DNA of 64,000 bases from Rhizobium mesosinicum (GTDB lineage Bacteria > Pseudomonadota > Alphaproteobacteria > Rhizobiales > Rhizobiaceae): positions 1 through 64,000 of the forward strand of contig NZ_JAEUAK010000011.1 of the NCBI RefSeq assembly GCF_019511345.1, in the 5' to 3' direction. Each line of letters begins with the position of its first letter. Positions within the stretch are counted from its first letter, which is position 1. The position numbers were made by a program, and so were the translations under genes. Under the pieces are notes generated by a model. The model did not search any database and was not told the origin of the DNA. It saw nothing but the letters and a program-made list of their open reading frames with translations. Below are positions 16,952-24,687 of this stretch, one piece after another.

Positions 16952-17413
16952 CCTCATTCCTGTGCTTGTCACAGGAATCCAGCCGGCTTGCGTCTGCAAG
17001 CCGAAAAGACTCTTGAAACAGCAGCGACACAGATCAAACTTCAATCATGAAGGGTTATGTCTATATCCTTGCATCGAAAAGAAACGGTACGCTCTATACC
17101 GGCGTGACGCGGGATATTGCCGGCCGCCTCTTCGAACATCAGAACGAGCTGACGCCGGGCTTCACTTCGCGATACGGCGTAAAAACACTCGTCTGGTTTG
17201 AGGAGCATGACCTGCTGACGGCGGCGGTCACCCGCGAGAAAACGATCAAGAAATGGCCGCGACAGTGGAAACTCAATCTCATCGAATAGAATAATCCGGA
17301 ATGGGAGGATATTTCCTGGCATTTGATGGGGTTGTAAGGTTGTCGGAAGGTAAGAGTCTTCCTCCGCGTGGACACGCGGCTGCTGGATTCCTGTGACAAG
17401 CACAGGAATGAGG
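16952..17413. mobile_element. 462-bp element: GIY-YIG gene between 32-bp terminal inverted repeats
   Basis: Bases 16952-16983 and 17382-17413 form a perfect 32-bp inverted repeat, identical to the ends of the 174-bp element at 7245-7418. Each end is itself a hairpin (ATTCCTGTG/CACAGGAAT around CTTGT). Subterminal hairpins follow: CGGCTTGC/GCAAGCCG inside the left end and CCGCGTGG/CACGCGG inside the right end. The only gene within is a GIY-YIG nuclease. The layout recalls REP/RAYT elements, with a GIY-YIG enzyme in place of the Y1 transposase. No target-site duplication is obvious. That the nuclease moves the element is inference. Confidence 0.7.
17047..17289 (+). CDS. GIY-YIG nuclease family protein, interrupted by an in-frame TAG
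   Basis: 80 residues of a single GIY-YIG domain of the UPF0213/YhbQ type. The motif pair is YVYIL (4-8) and YTG (17-19); catalytic Arg27 and Glu64 (REKTIKKW) are present. The frame stops at TAG 17287-17289, but continues afterwards as NNPEWEDISWHLMGL before TAA at 17335. This is just the C-terminal tail the family normally has, so the TAG is probably a nonsense mutation or a read-through codon; the full form would be about 96 residues. The gene fills the repeat element at 16952-17413 and has no strong ribosome site. Confidence 0.8.
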   Translation: MKGYVYILASKRNGTLYTGVTRDIAGRLFEHQNELTPGFTSRYGVKTLVWFEEHDLLTAAVTREKTIKKWPRQWKLNLIE

Positions 17414-17476
17414 GAGGCTGGACGGCGGTCCCCCGCCTCCACCCATCCGCCGAGCCCGCTGCGCCGCAGCCTCCAC

Positions 17477-17512
17477 AAGAAAACGCCCGGCCATCCCAGG
17501 ACGACCGGGCAT
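17477..17512 (-). terminator. Rho-independent terminator, minus strand
   Basis: On the minus strand GCCCGG and CCGGGC pair around a 14-base loop and are followed by GTTTTCTT. It lies 35-70 bases after the stop of the secreted protein gene at 17546-17875. Confidence 0.7.
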
Positions 17513-17545
17513 TTCTCGACCCGCGCCATATCCGGCTTCGGGAGA

Positions 17546-17875
17546 TCAATTATTATGTGACGCGCAGGCTTCGTCCATCGGGGTGGCGTTGCTGGTGCCG
17601 CCCTGGGTCTGCAGCTTGCCGGAGCCGGTGCCGCTGCTGCTGGCGTGGTCTGGGCAGCGGACCTTGTCGGTCTTCGTACCCGTCTTCGTGCTGCCGGTCT
17701 TCATCTTGTCCGTCGCCATCGGCTTCTTGACGGTGGTGCCGGCGCCGCCGCCGGAATCGGTGGTGTTCTTGTCCATCGTGGCACCGGTCGGGGCCGGGTT
17801 GGACTGGGCGAAGGCTGATGTGGCCATGCCGAGGGCAAGCAGCGATGCTGCGACGATTTTCATCCGCATTGTCAT
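17546..17875 (-). CDS. Small secreted hypothetical protein
   Basis: 109 residues with a clear signal peptide (cleavage after AFAQ-like site, residue ~23). The mature part is Ser/Thr/Gly/Lys-rich and probably disordered, with two Cys near the C terminus (RCPDHA and EACASH) that may form a disulfide. No domain is recognised. A terminator follows. In composition and layout it is like the Gly-rich secreted protein at 39684-40121. Confidence 0.7.
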   Translation of the reverse strand: MTMRMKIVAASLLALGMATSAFAQSNPAPTGATMDKNTTDSGGGAGTTVKKPMATDKMKTGSTKTGTKTDKVRCPDHASSSGTGSGKLQTQGGTSNATPMDEACASHNN

Positions 17876-18351
17876 TCTCCTGACAGGATCAATTACTGAC
17901 CCCTAGGGAACCGCCGACCGCAGACATTGTTCCCTGGATTTTACCCTTTGCGCCCGGGGCCCCCTTTTCAATCTCTGCGCGAGCACCATCTCAAGCTTCA
18001 ATCATTCTCTGCCGACAAGATCACTCCAGAGGAAAACGGCCCTATAAAGAGGCATGGCGGAAACGAGCCGCCGCGCCCATCGAAAGACTTCAAGCCCGGA
18101 AAACCCCGCCGGGCTTTCTTCTTGAGTGCAAGCTCACGCCTCGGCCATGCCGCGAGCAACTGCCCCCCAAGATCAATCCCCGGCAGGTCTGTCCAACTTG
18201 ATTGCGATCCCAATTTGCGATATCAATTTTGATGTACGTACCTCATACTATTGCGGTCCGCGACGGCGGATGCTCGCTGGCTCAAAAGGGCCGACATCCA
18301 GGCCGATCGCCTGAGGGCCGACCACAACGGAACTTCGAAAGGAACTAAGGG
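17876..18351. other. 476-base intergenic region with an orphan terminator
   Basis: No protein gene is supported. The region holds the promoter of the minus-strand secreted protein and that of the PPOX flavoprotein, and between them a plus-strand terminator at 18092-18123 with no gene in front of it, which suggests a short non-coding transcript. Confidence 0.4.
18092..18123 (+). terminator. Orphan rho-independent terminator
   Basis: AGCCCGG and CCGGGCT pair around a 9-base loop and are followed by TTCTTCTT on the plus strand. No plus-strand gene lies upstream within 700 bases except the GIY-YIG element, so it may end a small RNA starting around 17900-18050. Confidence 0.6.
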
Positions 18352-18999
18352 ATGGCATTCGAGTTCAATCCGGAATTTGCCATAGCGGATGAGCATTCTC
18401 TTCGAAGCCTGTTCGACGCGACCCATGCTCTGGCCATCCAGAAGTGTCGCAGCACTCTCGGCATACACGCACAGGAGTTCATCCGGCGCTCGCCATTTCT
18501 GTGCATCGGCACACAGAATCCGAACGGCAGGGCAGATGTCAGCCCCCGCGGCGACCCTGTCGGCTTCGTCAAAATCCTTGACGAGCGCACGCTGGCGATC
18601 CCCGACCGGCCCGGCAACAACCGTCTCGATACATTGGTCAATATTCTCGCCAATCCGAGTGTCGGACTGCTGTTCATGATTCCGGGTTTCGACGACACTC
18701 TGCGCGTGAACGGACGCGCCGTTCTGGTGAGGGATCCGGACCTTCTGGCGAGCATGAGCGTCAACGATCGCCTTCCCAAACTGGCGATCGTGGTCACCGT
18801 GGACGAGGTCTTCATGCATTGCGCCAAGGCGTTTCGGCGCTCTCACTTGTGGAGCCCGAAGCATCGCCAGGATCGCACCGAGATGCCGTCACTTGTAAAG
18901 ATCATTCTGGACGAGACATCAGGCGCTCCTGACGACAAGGATGAGCAGCGCAGAATGGATGCCGATCTCGAGGATGCTTACAAGAGGACGCTGTACTGA
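18352..18999 (+). CDS. PPOX-class FMN flavoprotein (MSMEG_1061-like)
   Basis: 215 residues with the split-barrel fold of pyridoxamine 5'-phosphate oxidase-like proteins. The pattern SPFLCIGTQNPNGRADVSPRGD followed by LAIPDRPGNNRLDTL and an NPSVGLLFMIPG strand is characteristic of the MSMEG_1061 branch, which binds FMN or F420-like cofactors. The C-terminal CAKAFRRSHLW is also typical. It is a cytoplasmic oxidoreductase of unknown substrate. AAGGG lies directly before the ATG, with GGAAC further up. No operon partners. Confidence 0.88.
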   Translation: MAFEFNPEFAIADEHSLRSLFDATHALAIQKCRSTLGIHAQEFIRRSPFLCIGTQNPNGRADVSPRGDPVGFVKILDERTLAIPDRPGNNRLDTLVNILANPSVGLLFMIPGFDDTLRVNGRAVLVRDPDLLASMSVNDRLPKLAIVVTVDEVFMHCAKAFRRSHLWSPKHRQDRTEMPSLVKIILDETSGAPDDKDEQRRMDADLEDAYKRTLY

Positions 19000-19137
19000 C
19001 GGGCTGCCGGGTCAATGCGATGCGGCGGAGAGGCTACCCGGTGGTTGCCTCAAAACAGACAGCAAAAATGTCGTGCGCACGGCGAGCACAACGTCATCCT
19101 ATGCTTGCACGAGGACACGGGAAATGAGGGCCACCCC

Positions 19138-19776
19138 CTACTCCGCTGCCTCCCCGCGCTGCGGCTCCACCACGTCCACCTCTTCCACCGGCCCCAGGAC
19201 TTCCACCTCATACGAATATCCTTCGAGCATCGTATAGGTATGCTCAATCGTCTCGATCTGCTTTTCCGTCTTGCGGATGGCCTCGGCGATGGCTTCGCCC
19301 CGGGCGCGCAGCATGGAGCCGAGCACGTCGGTTTCCGGGCGGCGGCCGAGGCGGTCTATGTGTTTGCGCACGCGGGCGCGGTGGCGTTCGAGTTCCAGGA
19401 TGTGGAAGCGGCTTTTGACGATATCGTCGGAGAGTTTGCGGCGCATGGCGGCGACAGGGTCGAAGCTGCCGGGTTCGCGCTCGTCGAGGATGACCTCGTT
19501 GACGAGCGATTCCAGCATCAGCACGCCTTCGAGATCCCTGGGGTCGGCGAGCTGCGGATCGTAGCCCGTATCGTCATAGACGCGCCGGCGCACCGGATCC
19601 TGCAGGAGTTCGTAGGCGATCTGCAGCCGGTTGAAGTGATCGCTATCGCCGCCGGCATCCGGATGCGCGCCCTTGGCGGCCTTGCGCCAGGCAAGCCTGA
19701 TCGCCTCGGCATTGGCGTCACGCTCCAGTCCAAGCATGGCATAGGGATCGATCACGCCGGCACTTCCTTCATTCAC
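19138..19776 (-). CDS. J-domain (DnaJ-like) protein
   Basis: 212 residues. An N-terminal J domain of ~65 residues begins DPYAMLGLERDAN and contains the HPD motif (AKGAHPDAGG) that stimulates DnaK ATPase. The rest is Arg/Glu-rich and probably coiled coil (residues ~95-185), without Gly/Phe or zinc domains, so it is a type III J protein that would bring a specific client to DnaK. The GTG at 19776 has GGAGGG eight bases upstream, better than any start further up. It stands alone. Confidence 0.85.
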   Translation of the reverse strand: MNEGSAGVIDPYAMLGLERDANAEAIRLAWRKAAKGAHPDAGGDSDHFNRLQIAYELLQDPVRRRVYDDTGYDPQLADPRDLEGVLMLESLVNEVILDEREPGSFDPVAAMRRKLSDDIVKSRFHILELERHRARVRKHIDRLGRRPETDVLGSMLRARGEAIAEAIRKTEKQIETIEHTYTMLEGYSYEVEVLGPVEEVDVVEPQRGEAAE

Positions 19777-20416
19777 TGCTTCGTCCCTCCGAGACCTAAC
19801 CGCAGGCGGACGCCGCATCAAGCCCCGAAACACCCTGCCATAATTGCGGCCGCTCGGGACGAAATTGTGGAACGCGCGGATTTTCCCACAGGTGAAGGGT
19901 TAAGGCGACGGGTTTTTCCGGTGTTATGACTGGGAGAGAATGCAGGTGGCGTTGGCTGTTAGGAACGGCCGGGTCTGAACCACCCGGAGCCCCCTCACCC
20001 TGCCCTCTCCCCGAGGGCAGAGGGAGTGTCGCGCCTGCCGCAAATGTCTTCTCCCCATCGGGGAGAAGATGCCGGCAGGCAGATGAGGGGGCTCTGGACG
20101 CCAGCCTTCCTCACTTGCGACTTGGCGAGGCAGGATTGAGACCCGCACGCACCATCGTCCGCAAGTGGCGACTTGTCGCCCAAAAGTTGCAGTCGTCACC
20201 TCGTCCCGCTTCGATACACGTTCATCACTCTATGCTAACGCCCCGCCAACCATTTGAATAGACATCGTTTCCCGCATCGCAAAAAGCCATGTCACAATAT
20301 TGCCGCTTGCTTTTTGCCCGAAATGCTGGCACGAACTGCAACACTCGGGCATTTCGCATGCCGGTGACTGGACTGAAGTGGTAATGCCTCGTCGGAGCGC
20401 CAATTCCGATAAGGCG
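19777..20416. other. Intergenic region with a palindromic repeat element
   Basis: No gene is convincing here. It contains the palindromic element at 19988-20093. Short open frames on both strands look like chance. Confidence 0.5.
19988..20093. repeat. AGCCCCCTCA...TGAGGGGGCT palindromic element, copy 1
   Basis: The ends AGCCCCCTCA and TGAGGGGGCT are exact reverse complements. Inside are two hairpins, CCCTCTCCCCGAGGGCAGAGGG-like and TTCTCCCCATCGGGGAGAA. A second copy is at 48656-48790 and a rearranged one lies in uvrB at 12158-12244. Confidence 0.85.
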
Positions 20417-20583
20417 GCATGGGTGACACCCATGCGCGTAGATGTTCTTTCCCCGTACGTGACGTCTCGACTGACCCTTCGCGTCCGGCTTCCAGGGCCG
20501 AAAGCGCGAAAGCTAAAGCCGTCCGCCTCCCCACCGCCGGGGGTGCGGATAAACTAACTACCAATGGGAAAAGGACTATCCCC
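20417..20583 (+). promoter_or_regulatory. Structured 5' leader of the cold-shock gene
   Basis: Ahead of the csp start codon three stems can form: GCATGGGT/ACCCATGC (20417-20435), a longer imperfect stem CTTCGCG...CGCGAAAG around 20478-20512, and a CCGCC-rich stem just before the ribosome site. Long structured leaders act as RNA thermosensors for csp mRNAs in other bacteria. That this one does so is inference. Confidence 0.4.
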
Positions 20584-20796
20584 ATGGCCACCAAGGGCAC
20601 CGTAAAATTCTTCAACCAGGACAAGGGTTTTGGTTTCATCACGCCGGAAGGCGGCGCCAAGGACGTTTTCGTCCACATCTCCGCTCTCCAGGCTTCTGGC
20701 ATCCAGTCGCTGCGCGAAGGCCAGCAGGTTTCTTTCGACACCGAGCCGGATCGCATGGGCAAAGGCCCGAAGGCTGTCAACATCCAGGCCTTCTGA
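20584..20796 (+). CDS. cspA: Cold-shock protein, CspA family
   Basis: A 70-residue cold-shock domain protein, full length. It carries RNP1 (KGFGFITP) and RNP2 (VFVHISAL) with the aromatic residues that stack on single-stranded nucleic acid. It acts as an RNA chaperone in the cytoplasm. AAGGA lies 8-12 bases before the ATG; the same frame is open upstream but that part is the leader. A rho-independent terminator follows directly, so the gene is monocistronic. Which of the several rhizobial csp paralogues this is cannot be told. Confidence 0.95.
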   Translation: MATKGTVKFFNQDKGFGFITPEGGAKDVFVHISALQASGIQSLREGQQVSFDTEPDRMGKGPKAVNIQAF

Positions 20797-20828
20797 TCTG
20801 ATTCAGATCTTTCTGCGTTAAGCAGGCG

Positions 20829-20860
20829 ACGGCGCTCCCCAAGGGGCGCCGTTTTTGTTT
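20829..20860 (+). terminator. Rho-independent terminator of the cold-shock gene
   Basis: ACGGCGCTCCCC and GGGGCGCCGT pair with a two-base loop and are followed by TTTTTGTTTT, 33 bases after the csp stop codon. Confidence 0.9.
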
Positions 20861-20902
20861 TGCGGGGGTGTGAGGTTCAGATCCGTCCGTACCTCGAAAA
20901 AG

Positions 20903-21042
20903 ACCCCTCCCCAACCCCTCCCCACAGGTGGGAGGGGCTTAACGTGCTGCACCCGCTTCCCAAATCTCCGGCGTTTCGAGAGGCGTAAGGCGGCGCCACG
21001 AGTTAGTCCCTCCCCCTTGTGGGGAGGGGTTGGGGAGGGGTT
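20903..21042. repeat. CCCCTCCCC-type inverted-repeat element, copy 2
   Basis: ACCCCTCCCCAACCCC at the left end is mirrored by GGGGTTGGGGAGGGGT at the right. The ends match the elements at 9335 and 32111. The right end abuts an SDR gene remnant. Confidence 0.85.
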
Positions 21043-21275
21043 TTCATCTCACCGTCAATCCTCCTCACATACCCCGCGAAAACTCCCGCGCCGCGGATGC
21101 CGCATGGGAGACGATCGAACGGGCGGTGCTGCCGCTTTTCGCCGAGGTGCCGCTTGGCCGCGTCGGGACGCTGGACGAGATCGCCGACGCCGTCTCCTTT
21201 CTCGTCAGCCCGCGGGCGGGGTACATTACGGGGGTGAATCTGAGGGTCGATGGCGGGATGCTGCCGGCGATTTAA
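21043..21275 (+). pseudogene. C-terminal remnant of an SDR oxidoreductase
   Basis: About 60 residues match the C-terminal part of a classical SDR: VPLGRVGTLDEIAD, AVSFLVSPRAGYITG and VNLRVDGGM are the standard closing segments of the fold. The cofactor-binding half and the catalytic Tyr/Lys are absent. The coding match starts only ~30 bases after the right end of the repeat element at 20903-21042, so the element or a deletion around it removed the rest. Not functional. Confidence 0.75.
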
Positions 21276-21350
21276 GGTCTGAGGACGGGCGGAACCGTAG
21301 CTCGACCCCGTTAGCGCGAGGACGAAAAGCTGGAGGAGCGCGCCCTGCAC

Positions 21351-21860
21351 TCATTCGTTCTCGCCGAGATAGCTGCCGATATATTCCCCGCGCTTCCAGA
21401 GTAAGGCGCTTCGGACAGCTTCGCATCCTTCAAGTGTCACCGGCCGTAGACATAGGATGCTATCGGCGAGATCTTCTCCCGGCTGCAGGATCGCCTCGAT
21501 GGCAGCGGCCTCCTGCGCGGTATCGGCATAATCAGGCATCGCCAGTATTTTGCAGTCCGCCACCCTTGCGGCGTCATGCAGCTTGCGCCGGAGCGCGATC
21601 AGCTTCGCGTCGTCACCATCATCGGGTGTTTGCTCCATCGCGCCGCCACTCGCCGCGATCTCCGCAAGCAGCAGTTCAAGATCCTCGCCAGCCGTCAGCC
21701 TCGTCTGCCATGCTTCCACCGCCTGCCTGCACCGCGCCCGTTCCCGGCCGATCGCCGAAGCGATCGCCCTCTCCTGGCAGAAGCCGCCCGAAAGCTGCGC
21801 GGCCCGCACCAGCACCATCAGGTCATCGGGAATATCCGTCAAGAACGCCACCTGCTGCAC
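21351..21860 (-). CDS. Hypothetical protein
   Basis: 169 residues, soluble, mostly helical and Glu/Ala-rich, without signal peptide or membrane segment. No family recognised. The GTG at 21860 is the furthest start; an internal ATG at 21818 is possible, and neither has a good ribosome site. Codon use is like that of genuine neighbours. It lies between an SDR remnant and an AT-rich gap, so it may itself be a leftover of an older locus. Confidence 0.5.
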   Translation of the reverse strand: MQQVAFLTDIPDDLMVLVRAAQLSGGFCQERAIASAIGRERARCRQAVEAWQTRLTAGEDLELLLAEIAASGGAMEQTPDDGDDAKLIALRRKLHDAARVADCKILAMPDYADTAQEAAAIEAILQPGEDLADSILCLRPVTLEGCEAVRSALLWKRGEYIGSYLGENE

Positions 21861-22187
21861 ACAGAAAAGGCCGCCGTTTCAGCCGGCGGGAAGCATGTCA
21901 CTGCACGGTGATAGGAGCCCGCGGACACAGCCGATAGCGCTGCGATCCGTCCGAATTTCGCCCCGCCAGCGAGTGCTTTGATGGTGGTGATGTCGCTCCT
22001 TTCGAGCGGGCAGGCATGCATGCAAAACTCTCCTGTTGGATATCGCTGCCGTCATAGGGTTGTAGCTGCCAATGCCTGCAACAATCAAGGAAATTATTCC
22101 TATCTTCGATCACGATCCATATCAGAAGAGACTTTTCAGAGACGTGGCAAACAAAGATAGGTTTGTTCCGCACCGGCACACGGGCGC
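21861..22187. other. AT-richer gap, nothing recognised
   Basis: 327 bases with lower GC than the surroundings and no supported gene or clear repeat. A GCATGCATGC palindrome lies near 22017. Confidence 0.4.
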
Positions 22188-22505
22188 TCAGACCGGCTCG
22201 CTGTGACGCTCTACGAGCTCGGCCCATTCCATTGCCGCGTGGCGGCCGAGGACCGTCTTGTCGTTCCCGATGACGGCGGCGATGCGGCGGAACAGTTCGT
22301 CGGCAAAGGGCGCCGGCCAGCCGGATTCGGCGTTGCCGGACGGGCGCAGCATGGTGCCCTCGGCAAGATGGATCGTCTCGACGCTGAACCCCTCATGATC
22401 GCCCGAGAGCTCGGCCGAGCCGTAGAGCAGCAGGCCGTTATCGTTCCGTCCGAGGATGGGGATGACGAGCTCATCGAAATCGAACCGCAGGCTGAAGGCA
22501 TTCAT
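22188..22505 (-). CDS. Hypothetical protein, second gene of a coupled pair
   Basis: 105 residues, soluble, acidic, with an Asp/Glu-rich N terminus (LRFDFDELVIP). No domain recognised. Its ATG overlaps the stop of the upstream gene by four bases (ATGA), showing translational coupling with the small membrane protein at 22502-22711. Function unknown. Confidence 0.6.
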   Translation of the reverse strand: MNAFSLRFDFDELVIPILGRNDNGLLLYGSAELSGDHEGFSVETIHLAEGTMLRPSGNAESGWPAPFADELFRRIAAVIGNDKTVLGRHAAMEWAELVERHSEPV

Positions 22506-22711
22506 CGGCCGACGACCTCCTGCTGGACGCGTTCCGCGCGGATGAGCTGGGCCTCATAGCGGCCCGCCAGCGAGATCACGAAGCCGGCGGCGAGGAGGAG
22601 GCCGGCAAGCGGCGGGAGCCCGCCGATGGCACCGAGGCAGCGGACCGCCTGGCTCGATGCAGGCGTGGGGAAAGACGCCCCGCCCCTTGCTTCAAAATAT
22701 CTCGATATCAT
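22502..22711 (-). CDS. Small single-span membrane protein
   Basis: 69 residues with one hydrophobic segment at residues ~28-48 (LPPLAGLLLAAGFVIS) and a charged C-terminal tail (RYEAQLIRAERVQQEV). It is the first gene of a two-gene unit coupled by ATGA overlap with the hypothetical protein at 22188-22505. No family recognised. Confidence 0.55.
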   Translation of the reverse strand: MISRYFEARGGASFPTPASSQAVRCLGAIGGLPPLAGLLLAAGFVISLAGRYEAQLIRAERVQQEVVGR

Positions 22712-22797
22712 GCTGCAGCTCCTGCTTCGGCTTTCATTTCAGCGATGCAGGAGGATGCGATGCCAATGGTTGAGCGATGGAATGGGCCGGGTCGGGC

Positions 22798-23352
22798 CTA
22801 TACGGCCAGCGAACGTATATCCTTGGCGACGTCGGCGAGATCATTGTCGAGCTGGTGATCGCGCCCCGGCAGAGAGCAGAGGACCGCATCCGGGATCGCC
22901 CGGGCGTAAGCCTCGATATGGGCAAAGGGCACCGTATCGTCCTCGCTGCCGTGATAGATAAGCACCGGCAGCCCCTCCGGCAGGCTTTCGGAAAAGTCGT
23001 CGCGCCCGGCGATCTCTTCGCTCTCCCATCCGCCGGCACCCATGAAGGGCGGCGCGATGAGGATGACGGCGCCTGGATCGAATGCCGGCCAGTCCTCGGC
23101 AAGCGTATGCACAAGCACGGTGCCGCCGAAGGAATGGCCGATCAGGATGGCGCCGTCTTCGAGGGTCTGGAACTCGGCGATGACGACAGCTTTCCAGGCC
23201 TGATAGTGCGGGTCCGCTTCATCGGGCATGCGGGGATAGTTGATGGCATAGGCCTCGCCGAGTTCACGCGCCAGACTGTCGACGAGCTTGTTGTCCCATT
23301 TGTCATGGGTGGTTTCGCCGGCGCCCTGGATGAAGAGGATCTGTATTGGCAT
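22798..23352 (-). CDS. Alpha/beta hydrolase, RBBP9/YdeN-like
   Basis: 184 residues, a short serine hydrolase. The nucleophile elbow is GHSFGG near residue 83, the acid is in HGSEDDTVPF, and the His in LPGRDHQLDND, so the triad looks complete. An early ILFIQGAGE strand is typical. The substrate is unknown. The ATG at 23352 has GGGGGA upstream; the longer frame is not protein-like. It is 117 bases downstream of the monooxygenase stop on the same strand and could share its transcript. Confidence 0.85.
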   Translation of the reverse strand: MPIQILFIQGAGETTHDKWDNKLVDSLARELGEAYAINYPRMPDEADPHYQAWKAVVIAEFQTLEDGAILIGHSFGGTVLVHTLAEDWPAFDPGAVILIAPPFMGAGGWESEEIAGRDDFSESLPEGLPVLIYHGSEDDTVPFAHIEAYARAIPDAVLCSLPGRDHQLDNDLADVAKDIRSLAV

Positions 23353-23469
23353 GGAAGTGTCCCCCGATGTCGCCATCAGGGAGATGGGTCGATGCAACGG
23401 CAGGACAAGACTGACGTCTCCATCGCGATGCCGTTTCTCTTTCACGCAGGCAACCTGCGGACGTCGATC

Positions 23470-24612
23470 TCAGGAATGCTGGATTCCGAGAAGCTTCTGC
23501 TCGAAAACCTCGATCAGCCCGTAGGGAGCCGTTTCGCCGAATAAAAGTGTGCTGAGCTTGGAAGCCTCCACTGCCGCTGTCGTGCTACGAGCAAAAAGCT
23601 CTCCTTCATATGCAAGCAGCGCCGCTTCGATATCGCCAGACGATGCCGCGATCGACTTGCCGAGTTCGGCGCCGTCATAAATCGCGAGATTGGCGCCCTC
23701 TCCTGAAGGCACCATCAGATGCGCGGCATCGCCGAGAAGGGTAACGCCAGGCACCCGGCTCCAGCGATGCGTTTCCGGCAACGTGTAGATGATACGTGGC
23801 ACCGGCCCCACGTCGCATCCCGTGATCAGCGCCGTCAACGATGGAGCCCAGCCCTCGAATTCCGTGGCAATGCGGCTTATGGCAGATGCCCGGTCGGAGA
23901 CATCGATGTTGTCGACCCACGCCTTCGGCCTTTGCAGGGCGATATAGGCGTGCAGCACCCCGTTCGGTTCACGATGCGCCGTGATCCCCTTGCCGGGCGC
24001 GAGCGCGAACATGGAGCCGCCGCCAACAGCCTGCGCGCTGTCGGGGTGACGGACATCGGCATCGTTGAGCCATGTCTCGAAGAAGACCAGGCCGGTATAG
24101 GTGGGTGTCGCATCAGAGAGGAGCGGCCGCACTTTCGACCAGGCGCCGTCAGCGCCGATCAGCAGATCGGTCGTCACTCTCAGCCCGTTGGCGAATACGA
24201 GTTCGTGCCTCCCATTCCCAAAGGATCGCGCCGACGAGAGCTTGCAGCCCCAGCGCACCGCATCCCCAGGAAGAGACTCCAGGAGGATGCGCCTCAGTTG
24301 GCCTCGCTGCACTTCGGGACGCCCGCCCTTCCCGTCATCGGGATTGTCCATGAGGAGCGTCCCGTCCCGGTCGAAGAAGCGGGACTGCTGTCCGCCGGGA
24401 TGGATGAGGTCAAGGAACTGTTCGTAGAGGCCTGCATCCTTCAGGCCGAGCTGTCCGTTGAAATCATGGATGTCGAGCATGCCGCCCTGCGATCTCGCTT
24501 CGGGAGAGGCATCGCCTTCGTAGACCGTAGCGCGGATGCCGTTGACGTGAAGGACCCGCGCAAGGACAAGGCCTCCGAGGCCGGCGCCGATGATGATAAC
24601 AGGAACATGCAT
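23470..24612 (-). CDS. FAD-dependent monooxygenase (TetX/PHBH type)
   Basis: 380 residues, class A flavoprotein monooxygenase. The FAD Rossmann motif GAGLGGLVLA is at residues 9-18, a DG motif (LLIGADGAWSKVR) near 157, and the second FAD motif VTLLGDAAHLMVP near 294 followed by GEGANLA. Length and motifs are like TetX-type and aromatic hydroxylases, so the substrate could be an antibiotic, aromatic or terpenoid compound. It is divergent from a TetR regulator, with two palindromes between them, so its expression is probably released by its substrate or a related compound. Confidence 0.9.
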   Translation of the reverse strand: MHVPVIIIGAGLGGLVLARVLHVNGIRATVYEGDASPEARSQGGMLDIHDFNGQLGLKDAGLYEQFLDLIHPGGQQSRFFDRDGTLLMDNPDDGKGGRPEVQRGQLRRILLESLPGDAVRWGCKLSSARSFGNGRHELVFANGLRVTTDLLIGADGAWSKVRPLLSDATPTYTGLVFFETWLNDADVRHPDSAQAVGGGSMFALAPGKGITAHREPNGVLHAYIALQRPKAWVDNIDVSDRASAISRIATEFEGWAPSLTALITGCDVGPVPRIIYTLPETHRWSRVPGVTLLGDAAHLMVPSGEGANLAIYDGAELGKSIAASSGDIEAALLAYEGELFARSTTAAVEASKLSTLLFGETAPYGLIEVFEQKLLGIQHS

Positions 24613-24635
24613 GTCGTTCTCCGGAATTATTTAAA

Positions 24636-24669
24636 TGGAATGTCATTCCATACTTGGAATGCCGTTCCA
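24636..24669. promoter_or_regulatory. Pair of TetR operators between monooxygenase and regulator
   Basis: Two near-identical palindromes, TGGAATGTCATTCCA (24636-24650) and TGGAATGCCGTTCCA (24655-24669), lie 19 bases apart centre to centre in the 75-base divergent gap. They should bind the TetR protein encoded next door and repress both genes. Confidence 0.85.
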
Positions 24670-24687
24670 TCCATGTCAAGATGAGGC

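Noticed and set aside
7245..17413. Repeated hairpins as a CRISPR array
   Set aside because: Copies are paired as inverted ends, far apart, with no regular spacers and no cas genes.
20230..20557. Open frames on both strands before the cold-shock gene
   Set aside because: They overlap the structured leader, have no ribosome sites and read as low-quality protein.
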